The notes under the pieces were generated by a model. It was not told where the DNA came from. It made no database searches and saw nothing but the letters and a program-made list of their open reading frames with translations. Below, piece by piece: positions 1-12,300 of a stretch of DNA of 64,000 nucleotides. The DNA is from Saccharina japonica (lineage: Eukaryota; Sar; Phaeophyceae; Laminariales; Laminariaceae). Positions within the stretch are counted from its first letter, which is position 1; each line of letters opens with the position of its first letter. Made by a program: the position numbers and the translations under genes. Location of the stretch: assembly GCA_008828725.1 (NCBI GenBank), contig MEHQ01004429.1, positions 411,374 to 475,373 of the forward strand. The letters are read 5' to 3'.

Positions 1-100
1 ACTGGTAGAACACGCGAACAGACAAGGCTGCTGCTTTTGTAGCTGGCCAGCGGTTGCTGCGCTAGGTATTTCGTGATTTCTCATGGAATTACAGTTCCAA
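1..100 (+). repeat. End of a long dispersed repeat
   Basis: ACTGGTAGAACACGCGAACA through GGCCAGCGGTTGC matches 63180-63235, 48985-49050 and 54720-54790, and, in the opposite orientation, parts of 28255-28460. The fuller copies continue upstream with GGATACCGCACGGAACG and AATCTGCTGTTTGTTG. Type of element unknown; the copies share no clear terminal inverted repeats. Confidence 0.7.
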
Positions 101-240
101 GCTCGGAAAGGAGTGCGTGAGAGGGGTCGAGTCGTACCACACGGTGCAAGCTGCGTACGGGCAAACGTCGACATCACGCATCTCAAAGACCGGTATGTTC
201 CCAGTAGTTTGTTAATCGCTGACGCCCAAGGGCCAAGGGC

Positions 241-2690
241 GTACGCGTTTTAGGATGGCTTGAGCGACTTTCGAGGTGAGTGACTCCCCAGGTGCATCAT
301 TGGGTGAGATATAATCTTCACAGCCAAGCGCTCGAGAAGTCTCGAGTGCGGATACGAGTATACACTATGGCATATTGAATGAGTGATTCCCCAGGTGCAT
401 TATTGGGTGAGAGACAATCTTCACAGCCGAGCGCTCGAGAAGTCTCGAGCGCGGATACGAGTATACACTATGGCATGTTGAATGAGTGATTCCCCAGGTG
501 CATTATTGGGTGAGAGATCATTTTCACAGCCGAGCGCTCGAGCGCTCGAGAGGTTCTGTGCGCGGATACGAGTATACACTATGGCATAGCGAATTAGTGC
601 ACCTGAATGTTCTCGCTGTTACCCCTCGTCGAAGCGATGGGGCGCAGAATGTTTCATATTCATATGTAATAAAACGTCTAGTAGGGCGTGAATGTCACAT
701 GAATATTTACGAGTATATGGGTATGGCGTAGTGAATGAGTTTATCACCACGGGTTGATAGCAATCTTCACAGCCAAACGTTCGAGTGTCCCGGACGTGGA
801 TACTTGTAGAGAGACGACCGCAGTGGAAGAAATCGAACCACTGCAGGGTGAACCGTGAGAAACAATATTTGCAATTTCGCTCACATATTGTGGCAAGGAC
901 CGATATTTTACAGCGGTACGATGCCTCTTGCAAACGTACACCTGAGTATTCTCGTTGGTACCCCTCGCGGTAGCGATTGGGCGCAGAATATTACAGATTT
1001 AATGTACTAAAAAATGTCCAGCAGGGCGTGGATGTAACATGAACATATACGAGTATATGGTTATGGCGTAGTGAATGAGTGTCTCACCACGCGTTGAGAG
1101 GGAATCTTCACAGCCAGACGTTCGAAATGCCTCGGACGTGGATACGTATAGAGAGACGACCGCAGTGGAAGAATCGAACCACTGCTGGGTGAACCGTGAG
1201 CAGCAATCTTTGCAATTTCGCTCACATGTTGCGGCAAGGTGATACGTTTAGCGGTAGGATGCCGCTGGCAAAGGTGACGATTCTTACAGCAGTACGATGC
1301 CGCTGGAAAAAAAAAAGTGAACCTGAGTATTCTCGCTGTTACCCCTCGCGGTAGCGATGGGGCGCAGAATAATAGATTTCTATGTACTAAAAACGTCCAT
1401 CAGGGCGTGGTTGTAACATTAACATTTTATGCCGCTGAAAAAGTGCACCTGAGTGTACTCGCTGTTACCCCTCGCGGTAGCGATGGGGCGTAGAATACGT
1501 TCAGTCGACCGCCAGGGCGCGGAATTTCACGGTGTTAAATACAACGTCCAGTGTGTGAGTACAACCTTAATATTACGTGTAAATGTCACTTGTATTGGCA
1601 ATCTGAGTTCGTGTCTCACCACGCGCAGGTAATCGGGTGAGGGGAAATTCTCATAAGCAAAACGTGTCGGAGGCCTCGGGCGCTGTACTTATAAATAGTG
1701 GACCGCGTGGCGAAAGCACAATAATTACGAGCACACATTTATTGCGTAATGTATGAGCGTTTTGCCAATCGCTGAGACAGGACCTTTGCAGCCAATCGTC
1801 CGAGAGGCCTTGGGGCGCTGATACTGGTAGATAGTGACTGCAGTTGCCAAAGTACACCACTGCTTAGTCACCTGAGAGCAGCAACATTTGAATTGTTTCG
1901 ATCAACATGTCGCGGCAGGGCGACGATACTTACAACGGTGCGATGCCGCTGGGAACAGTGCACTAGGTATTCCCGCAGTTACCCCTCGCGGTGGCGCGAT
2001 GGGGCGCAGAATATTTTAGACTTTCACTAAAAATGTCTGAGCACAAATAAGTCAATTTCGATCAAATTTCGCGGCAGGACGACGATACTTACGACGGTGC
2101 GATGCCGCTGGGAACAGTGCACTACGTATAATGGCTGTTACCCCTCGCGGTCACGATGGGGCACAGGATACTTCAGACTGATACTAAAAAAAAAACGTCT
2201 GAGGATAAATATTTATTGACAATTTTTGCTCACATGTTGCGGCATAGCGACGATACTTACAACGATATGATGGCGCGGGGAATAGGGCCTTGGGAATTTC
2301 CGCTGTTGCCCCTCGCGGTCGCGATGGGGCGCAGAACACTTCAGGCTTTCGCTAAAGCATCTGGGCACCAATATTTGCAATGTTCGATCACATGTCGCGG
2401 CAGGGCGGCGGTGCTTACAACGGTACGATACCGCTGGGAACAGTGCACTCGGTATTCTGGCTGATAACCTCTCGTGGTCGCGACGGAGCGCAGAACACTT
2501 TTCAGACTGTCACTAAAAACTTCTGAGTAGCAATATTTGCAAATACTTATAACATATTGCGGCAGGGCAACGATACTTACATTGGTGCGATGCCGCTGAG
2601 ATCAGCGCAGTAGATGTTCTCGCTTTTACCCCTCGCGGTCGCGATGGCGAGCGTAATGTTTCGTACGGTTACTAAAAACGTCCAACAGGC
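241..2690. repeat. Satellite-like array of diverged tandem units
   Basis: From 270 to about 593 there are three tandem units of roughly 105-110 bp (GTGATTCCCCAGGTGCATTA, TCTTCACAGCCGAGCGCTCG, GGATACGAGTATACACTATG). From about 740 to 2690 longer composite units follow, marked by TTACCCCTCGCGGT, GATGGGGCGCAGAA, TTTGCAATTTCG, CATGTTGCGGCA and GGTGCGATGCCGCTGG, at irregular spacing. No coding frame is supported. It lies in the intron after exon 47. Confidence 0.8.
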
Positions 2691-2696
2691 CTTGGA

Positions 2697-2960
2697 CGTG
2701 GGTTTAATATGCGTAGTGGCGAGTATCAACAAATAATCTAGATGGTCTAAATCATCTAGATTATCTAGATCATATCCTGATGATATATATTTGTTGTTGT
2801 GCGGGATCTGTGCAGTACAGATCCAACGCAGGAAGCACGCGCTACAGTAGATAATGCAGACTATACGGCTCCTACCCGGCAACCAGAGGTAGATCATACA
2901 GATCATACAGATCAAGAACATAGCTTCCCTGAAGTATCTAGATAATTCAGTGGGCTTTGG
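2697..2960 (+). repeat. GATCTAGATC-type dispersed repeat
   Basis: Contains ATCATCTAGATTATCTAGAT, then ACAGATCCAACGCAGGAA, CACCCGGCAAC-like and GATCATACAGATCATACAG, closing with GAAGTATCTAGATAATTCAG. The same order of blocks recurs in the other members of this family at 6740, 11395, 12030, 13430, 17985, 27430, 37556 and 38340. Confidence 0.75.
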
Positions 2961-3260
2961 TGATATGCCAGATGTGTACAATTGTTGGAAGTTGGAAGGC
3001 AGCCTTTATCGGAACCACGTTTGGCACGCGCAAAGGTAGTCGATGGAAACAAGAACCCATTTCCTGCCGATGTCAGCAGAAAGGCATCGAATGCAAGAGC
3101 AGACAGTGTGGTCGAGTGAACGAACATGCCCATCGGCGTGAATCGTGCGTTTTCCCGACGAACACAGACGATGGCCAGCAGCGGTACGTGATACAGTAGA
3201 ATGCCAGGCCAGCGGCGATCGAGATGGAATGTCTGTTGCGGGTAAATCATTCAAACACAC

Positions 3261-3380
3261 CTGGAGGTAGTCTTCCATCGTCTCCATGTAGTCCAGTCCT
3301 AAATGGCAGTTCTGCAAGAGGACCCAGCTCCCGCTAACAATCGCCGAAGCGATTGCGCGTGAGGCAACCACCGATTGGCC
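3261..3380 (-). CDS. Exon 47: C-terminal domain, last exon in the window
   Basis: 40 codons, phase 0 to 0, [20 protein letters not shown] and then [32 protein letters not shown] is one of the most conserved dynein heavy-chain motifs. Acceptor ATGGTCAG; donor GTGTGT. The remaining C-terminal part (the FRLW-T--P and PI--LQ-S-K-TNEPP blocks) was not found below 3261 and must lie beyond position 1. Confidence 0.97.
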
Positions 3381-6300
3381 CTGACCATTTCCGAAAGTCC
3401 AAAACAACGGGAGAATGTAGACCACCAGGGCAACACGGAAGGTTAACGTGTTTTCTTTTGTGCGAACGTCGTGAAATGATGAACACTTGTGGATGTAAAT
3501 ATAAGGATCGTTTAAACATCTACTATGAAGACCAAACGGTCCTTACATTTCCGTTCAGAGATGAAAGAAGCAAACGCGGGACTAACTATGAACCATGTGT
3601 GGCAGTATTGGGCGTTTCGGAGCAATCCATAGCGGCGTTTGTTTATTTACAGTTTAATTTTTCCGCGCTGATGGAACAAAACCTTACTTTACCTCGGATG
3701 TTTGCCAATATGAAAAAGAGAACAAAAAAACACGGGAATAAAAATCCTGAACCATGCGGCAGTATCGGCGTGTACGAAGAGTATGTAATCGCAATTTTCT
3801 TGTTTTGATGGCATTTTGGAACACTGCCCATCGATCGTCCCGGAGTAATAGTCCGTTCGACACAGCCCAACGAGATGGCATGTGATATTCACCCGACGCT
3901 CGGTGGATCAGCTTAGCATATTCAACATACAGCAAATAAAAAAATGCTACGTTCGGAGCTCCCAAGGTTTTGGCGGCGGCCGATTCCCCCACAAGTCTGA
4001 CATTGTATCATTCTGTCCGAGACTTAAGTCCAATATGATCGTCGGCAAAGAAAAAATAATGCTATCCTATGAAAACCCTATAATAATAGTATAGTATTGG
4101 AAATGCTACAGTATTAAAACTCTTTACTCGTACTTAATATAATGCGTGTATTACCTCCCCCATGCTAACGCACGCGACGTCTCTGCGTTTTTTCCTCGCG
4201 AGCCCTTCGATGGAGTCGGTGGGGTCGGCCCCCGCGCTGAGCAAGTATATGACAGGACTCGTGTGGTCCATCTCGTTGAAGACCGACTCCACCTGTGGCG
4301 AAAAACAAAACGGACAAAAAATCAGAAACCACGGCATGCAGAAAGGCCTATCTATCTGAGCATTCAGATAAGTGAGTACCAGGTATCATATATGACTGCA
4401 TAATATATGACTGTAGAATATATGACTGTATAATATATGACTGAAGATGCTGCCAAGGGGATCGACGAAGGTCTATCTATGTGAGCATTCATATAAGCAA
4501 AGTGTGATGGCTGGAGATGTTGTCAACGGCATGGAAAGAGGTCTATATATGTGAGCATTTTGATAATTGAAGTGTGTAATGACTAGACATTATGCTGTCA
4601 AAGGGAAACTGACAAAATCTGCCGAGGCAGCTACAGTAGATGCTCGCAGCACGCAACGCAGGTTGCCAGTGAACACGAAAAACGAAAAACATCAGAGCAA
4701 CACCCCCCCCCCCCCATACGGCCGACGGTTGCTCATCACACGAACGCGGTCAAACAACACAGTTGCCCGAGTTTCATATATATGTATCAAGCGTTTCAAA
4801 ATCGAACCGGCACATGGAAGCAGCGTTACGAACCGTATCGGTCAGCGGTTCCGCGAAACGAGGGCCCATGGCAGGCAGACGGGTCCCAGCGTGCTCGATA
4901 GTGTCGGTGAGCCTGATGAAGTTGTTCACGCACAACAAGGTGCGGTCCTCTCGCAGCGACCTGCACGTCGCGGAGTACCGTTCGTTCGCGGGCATGGGAT
5001 ACAGGCTAAGCCCTTTGGGGGGTCCAGACCTACAGCAACAGCAAAAACAATGCCAGGTATACCTGGCACGGTCTTACAAACCGTCTGTTACGGGGAACCA
5101 CAATAATCAGACCCAAATTATGGTATGTGTACATAAGGGGGATGCCTGTTTTTTAGGTCCATCCTGGGGTCTGGTTACTACAGTACATATCCCCCCCCCG
5201 ATAGTAATAGGGGGAGCGCTCAACTGCCGTATGGTCTAGTTTATCATGATGTGTGTGTCGGACATGTTCGTTCACTGTGTCTTGAGTGCACCCCTACATA
5301 CACCATATTACACGGGTGACAGTATTACTATCAGTAAAAGATGACACGCTTCCCTCAGAGATTTGTTTTGCAGGCTGTTTTTCTCGGCTTTGGGGAGGGA
5401 GAGTGCAGCCGTCGAGCGATACCGTACGTCTATGGAAAATGTCTCGACGAGCTCCTATAACCGAAACCCCACCGTTTCCGTTGTGTGTGTTGTGCTCCTT
5501 TTTTGTTTCGGAGAGAAAAACAATCGTCTCGGAAAACCTTCCCGTGGGGATGTGTCGTCTTATCACCCCGGGTGTTGTACGGTATCTCAGCAGCCCGGGA
5601 TGCTTACTTACGTAGTTGTAGCCCATGCTGTAAAACAATCGTCAGTTAGTTTCGACATTTCCCTCCCGGTTCAAATCCAAATGGAGTTAAGTCAACCCCT
5701 TGGCCAGAACCACTAGCAACGTAGTAACCGGGCAGAGAAAACTCCGACCCCAGGTAAGCGTCACCCTATAAGCTAATACCTAGTGGAGTAGTATCATGGC
5801 GTTTACGAACTCTTAGCGTCTTGGCACTCCTCGTTCCCCAGAAAGTATCAGACTCAGAAGGGCTAGTCTAGTGCAGTGTCCACGCGAAACCGTGAGATAA
5901 TATTTTACCCCGAAGGTTTCGCGTGAGTTTTGTCAGGCGTCAAGGTGAAGCTCCCACTTGCAACGTTCAGCCACGCGCTAGTATGCAGGTCGCGGGGGGT
6001 CTTTACAGACGTCAATTCGCAGCCCATCGTGTACGCTCGTGTGTTCAGACCCAAACGCCGGATCACGCCGGATCTTAGCCCTTATAAACGACACCAGTAG
6101 CTATTGAGTGGGAGTTTCCTGAAGGTCGAGCTAAGTATGCGTACGCTGCCGTATGGTTTTGTCGAATACCTTGCGCTGGTACGTTATAAAACATTGTACT
6201 ATATAAGTTTTTTCCCTTCCTGTGCTAGCCCTGTTCTCGTGAGGGTTTAGCTACTGTAGGCTTGAGAGACGACTGATCGGGCGTCTTCCTCTATCTCTCA

Positions 6301-9300
6301 GCCATTCGGACCAAAAGGTTGGAACCAGTTTTGTCCCGCTCATGGACCCATCTCATTTTGATCGGGTCACGGTTTTTCCATCCCATTTTTTTCGGGGGAG
6401 AAACTACGTACAGTGGTACACGAAACAGGAGGGAAGAAAGAGAAAGGTATTCCGTTTGTTACCTGACAAGAAGCAGCCGGAAAAAAGCTCCCACAGAAGG
6501 ATCAGCCGCCAGTCTCCCCTCGAAGTAGGGGACGGGAACTTCCTCCGGCTCGTTTTCGGTGTACCAAAGCTTCCACGCCGCCTCATTTCGCACCAGTTCA
6601 TCGGGTAGGGTCTGCGCGAAATTTTATCCCCAAAATATTGAGGGGAGGTGAAAAAGTTTTTTACGAAGAGGGTGCGCGAGGGCTTCCGAAGTTCAGCCGG
6701 AGCGCGTTATTATGGCATGCAACGCGCTTACACATATCTAGATCATGATCGGACAACATCCCGATTTAGATCACGATCTAAATCTCCGGATCTAAATCTC
6801 ACGATCTAGATCTCACGATCTAGATTACGATCTAGATGACGATCTAAATCTCACGATCTAGATTACGATCTAGATGACGATCTAGATGACGATCTAAATC
6901 TCACGATCTAGATCATCTAGCTCGTTGGATTATCTGGCTCATAACCTGCCGTTAAGAGATGTTATACAGGGTCTGTATATAGGTATCAGATCCAAACGAG
7001 GAAACGCGTGCTACTGTAGATCACGCAGATTGTACGGCTTCCACCCGGAAAATATGAGCTGAAGTCGTACAAATCACACAGATCATACAGATCATACAGA
7101 TCATCTGCCCTGAAAGATCTACTGTAGATCGTGAGCTGGGGATCTGTGATATGTCCCAATATCACGCGGCGTTGAACCGAAGTCGAAAATGAGTATTTTC
7201 GTGAAAATCGTCGGCGGGAGAGTTGCATGCGAGGAGTGCTATGCTAGCTTTTGCGCATTTCCAACACACTAACAGCAGGAAGCATGTACGTTTTGCACGT
7301 CAACTCAACACGGCCTGTACAGATAGTGCCGTGTTGTGATTTTTGCGCTTCCAACTTTGAATAAGTTTCCTCGAACAACGGATTATCTCTGCTGAGTCGA
7401 TTTTACACAACTCGAACATACAACAACAGGAAGCACGTTCTTGCACAACTCAATAAGGCGTGTACAGATAGTGCCGTGTTGTGACATTTTTTGCCCCTGA
7501 TAACATTGATACCTTACCTTGAACAACGCGTTCTCTCTACTGAGTTGGATGGCGTTTAGCCATGCGGGGTCCGCCAGCCAGAGGTACGGTTTCGGCCGAA
7601 CGGAGTTGAGGTCGAGGGCGGCCCCGCCCTTGATAAACAGGGTAACGTCCGCCTGCTCCAGACGCCGCGCTGTCAGCAGAATCTTCAAGGCTAGAATAAG
7701 CTTGAAGCTGAGCTTGTCCTGCTCATACAGTCCCCTGTTGGGGCGATTTTCCGCGACGGGGGCGGCGCGGAGAAGGGTTAAAATCGTGGGGGCAGTGGTG
7801 GTGGTGTTTGGTTTGGTCGACCGTCAGACTTTCGACTTTCGATGGCTTGTTTGCCGAATTCAAGTTATTTATACATGGCGAGCCATGTTCTTATTCTAAG
7901 TAACGTAACGGGTATGTAGGGCTGTGAATAAGGCATGCCTTGGCTGGACTTTACAGCTAGTCATTAGTTGGGTAGAAAAGTAAGCCAACTAACTGACTTG
8001 GTATATACCACTCTGTCCCGAAATATAACTATCGTTTGTACTAAATAAATACAAACAAGCGTTCCTCATATTTTGGGACAGAGCGGTATAAAGTATCACT
8101 AAAACAGTATTTCGTACGTATATATGCGTCGAGCCACAAACGCGCCAGACAACACGAAAGCGAGGTGCAGAACTGCCGAACATTATCGCACGCGGATCAC
8201 TGCTGTATTGACTATCCAAAAAATAATTAAGTCGGCGACTTGTAGTCAGCCAACTAGATAACTAGTCGGCGACTTAAAGTCAGCCAAGTCACAGGCCTCG
8301 CCACGAGAGTATTGTGTGAACTGTTTTTTTCATCGTTGCCTTGGTGCACATTGTTTTGGTTTCCACAAAAAAAAAAAAACGAACGACACGAGACGAAAAT
8401 AGAATATGCTATGTATGTATACGAGCTGGTTCAAGTTAAAAGGCGGAAATTATCTTCGCCACGACTGAATGCCGGCAGCAGCAGTAGCTACTCGAATGGG
8501 ACATATTTGGTATCATCCTGACCACCACGAACAGCGGAAGAGGGTGACATGGCCGGGTTTTTTGTTTTTGTTTGGGGTCCTAGGGCTAGCGCTAGTGGCA
8601 AAAATGTGTCCCGACCAACCACGGGCCTTGAACACGGTCATTAACAGGCAGGCGTTTCTGTGGGAAGGAACCTTCTCTTTTTTTGTTCGTTTTGAACAAT
8701 CCGGTTCCAGGTCCTCCAAGGCATGTCCGTACAATCTATTGCGCGCAAAAAAACGAATATCTGACCGTCGTATGTTCAATATTAAGCAAATGACATCGCA
8801 AAAAGTCGATCCTACACTGAAACTCAGTAATGGCGAGGCAATGCCGACTTTTTGCACGTTGTCCGTACAAAACTCCAAATGTCCACGCCGTTTCTTAGAG
8901 GTAAGACCCTGAAACCTTGCACACGTGTATTTTACGTCCTTCCCGAGGACTGACATGGGAGGTGTACGTCATACTTATGCATGACCGTAGTCGTATGACC
9001 ATAGACCGGGGGGGGGTTCTGGTGGTATGCGTAGCCGTAGTCTTATGACCATAGACCCTCGCATCCCTACAATGCCTGGACGGAGCACGTTGGGTTTTCA
9101 CCAACAAGGCAGACATGGCTTGTACCAAGCGCGAAGCGCCGTGAGGTGGGGGTGTACTTCATATTCATGCATAGCCGTAGTCGTATGACCATAGACCGGG
9201 GGGGGGTTATTTCATTTTATTTTCGCCGAACTATTTTGGTCTAAGGTTGTCCAAGTTTGCCAAACAAAACAAAAACGAAAAATCAGGCAAAAAAAAGGCA

Positions 9301-12300
9301 GCGTTAGGTGCGACCTTCGTAAGGACTTGTAGAAAATGTGTGCAAAATTTCACGGTCTGACTCGAGAAAACGGCGTGGACTTTGGCCGGGGAATAATTTC
9401 CCGTCGTTTAACTTGACTCAGCGTGTACAACGCCGCCAGACTGCGTAACGAGACGCTCATGGCAAAAAAAAAGACTTCGAGACACGCAAGAAAGTGGAAG
9501 TTGCTGAATAGCGGCTAGCCCGTAAGCCGCCAAACTGGCGCAAGTAGTATTGCGGGGGACCATAGTGAATAGAACCAAATCATACTACTGTAGTAAAATT
9601 TGGTAAATATATAGGTTTTCGTATGTAACGTAGGTCCTCTTTACTATAGTCCCCCGTAGTGCACTCCAAACGTGTTTTTATCACGGCTACAAGGTGTCGA
9701 TGAACTAACTTCTTCACCTCGATATATACCGGTACACGTTGAAGGTCATAGTCTCGATGATGTTGGACACCCTCTTCGAGGCGAGAGGCGCCTTGTCCGC
9801 GACGTCCATTGCCCTGCCACGTCGAGACAAGAAAAACAAAAACAAAAAAAAGTGCGGAGCGCTGTTCATAAAAATTCACACGAAGACATCTCGAGATAAC
9901 GTCTGTGAGATAGAGAGGATGATGACGAGATAGAGGTTTTTCGTCGAAACTCACATTAGCAAGTTTGGTGTAATACTTCAACCGCGCATGCTTCGTACGG
10001 GTTGAGTTGTGTGCGACGTAGGCTGGGGTTCCCTGGGGTGTTGGTGCCAGCAGGGTAAAACATAGCCAGACATTGATTGGCCACACAGGTGGTCGGGACT
10101 CTCCCCCCCCCCCCCTACCCTTGCACAATGCGGGCGCAAAACAAATCCTTTTGGAGACATTGAGCAACGTACGTATCTATAGCAAACCCCCCAGAAGGTC
10201 TCCACAATCTCTCAAATCGGCACGCCTAATGGTGTGCTACATTGTTCAAGGTTTCCACAAGGATATTTTTTTCCCGCATTGTGCAAGAGGCGGGGGTCCA
10301 GGTCATCCGTGCGTCGCATTATCTGTCTTGGATGCCGGAATCCTCGGTTGGCTGGTTTGAATTGTATTAAATCCTCCGGAACCACGACGAAAACGCATTC
10401 GCTTCGTGCAACAGCAGTAATGCGTAGGTGCATGTTACGGGATTGGGCGAGACACGGAGTATGATTCACCCAAAACTCGTGCTACACCCGCGGACAAGAA
10501 CGGCGCTAACATGCGTGCTGCTCAACAGCCAATCCCGGAGTTTTCTGCCAGCATCATTGCGTTTCCACCCTTCTTATGAGTGCACATATATACGTAACGT
10601 ATACGGGAGCGCCAGATTGCGCCACCAAAAAAACGCAGAAGGTGGAGACAAACACTACATTATTATGCGGCAGAGAAAAAAAAACACCACAAACTGTGTA
10701 TGCCCCCCCCCCCTAGTAGGATGCAGCCCACCCTTCATGCAACTCACCGAACACCTCACGTTTCGCTTCGCGCTTGGTGCTAGCAATGTCTGCCTGGTCG
10801 GTGAAAACCCGACGTGCTCCGTCCCGGCATGGTAGGGATGCGAGGGTCTATGGTCATACGACTACGGCCGTGCACGAAATGAGTACCCCCCCCCCCAAAG
10901 TACCTGGTAAAGAGGGTCTGGAACTGATCCAGGCTGGTCTGGTACATCACGTTGACCAGGCTGAGATCCACCACCGTGAAGTACATCACCGCCCCTCGTG
11001 TCGCGACGGGCCGATATTGCTCTCGCTTCTCGTCGATCCCTTGGCGCATCTCGCCCGCCGCCACGAGCTTGTCTCTCACTTGCACGGCCTTTTTCTTCGT
11101 TTCGGCAAGAGCACCTTATATATAGTACAGGTAGATCGTATATAACATAGATAGGTAGGTTGTTCGTGGTATGGGGGGGGTATGTATAATTAATTAATTT
11201 GGCGAAACAGGGAAAATAATATAGAAACCACGTTTTTTTAATAATGACAAAGCGGGGGGAAATACTTATTGGGGTACGCGGTTTTTCCCTCCGGAGTTGG
11301 TTCGGCCCCGTAGCGAGTGGTTTAAAGTTTCAGGTAGACATTTTCACTCGTAGGTAAGACGAAAGTATCACCGATTCCCACTTGATGAGATCTAGCTCTT
11401 TCAGGGCAGATATATTCCTGATCTGTATGATCTGTATGATCTGTATGGTCTGTATGATCTAGCCCATGTTGTCGGGTGGGAGCTGCATAGGCCGTACGAT
11501 AAAAAAATTAGCCAAACGGGGAGAACAAATAAATGTATTTTAGTTGGATAATTAATTATTTTAGCAAAAGGGGGAGAACCATATGGATGACCTATTGATA
11601 GCACTGTTTCCTGGGGATACATATGTACTGTACATGTCCTGCACAGTATCTCATAATGGCAGGTGGGGAACTAGATAGATGCTCTACTGTAGATCATGAT
11701 CTATCTGTAGATGATATGTAGATGATCTGTAGATGATCTGTATGATCTGTAGATTATCTGTATGACCTGTAGATTATCTGCCCGAGGTGTGAACATTTTC
11801 ACTTAGTAGTTGGGGGAAGGGAGACGAGGCTATTCTTGGAATAGGACGACGCTGCGTGAAACATCCGCGTCGTTGTTGGTGGTGTGCTTGCGCTCGAAAA
11901 GGTGAGGATGTTAACTGCTGTCTGCTTGAAGCGACCCTGCCACACCGTCCCCATGCTGTATAATCTTTCTCGCATCAGATAGATCGTCGAACACGTCACA
12001 TAGAGCGTCAGATAGATTCCCACAACATGATCTAGATCCTGCAAGACAGGTGTGCTCCTGATCTGTACTATGATCTAGATCATGTTGCCGGGTGGGAGCC
12101 CTACGACAATCTGCATTATGTAGAGCAGGACATGTTTCCTGGGATGGATATGTACTGTACAGATCCTACAACAATATCATAACGGCAGGTTAGGGTCTAG
12201 ATGATCTATGTGTAGATGATCTATCTGTAGATGATCTATCTGTCGATGATCTATCTGTAGATTATCTATCTGTAGATCATCTATCTGTAGATCATCTATC

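Noticed and set aside
1145..1185. tRNA-like T-arm (AGTGGTTCGATTCTTCCACT on the minus strand), also near 822-850.
   Set aside because: The loop is too long for a T-loop and no D-arm, anticodon arm or acceptor stem can be built around it; part of the satellite unit.
2577..3250. Open frames directly after exon 47 as the dynein C-terminus.
   Set aside because: None carries the FRLW, FPI-LLQ or TNEPP motifs expected there; they overlap a dispersed repeat.
8895..9128. Recurring small proteins with [22 protein letters not shown], seen also at 10774, 18570, 23371 and 59168.
   Set aside because: They are frames of the poly-G-bordered repeat; copies are shifted or stopped and none has a conserved start or full length.
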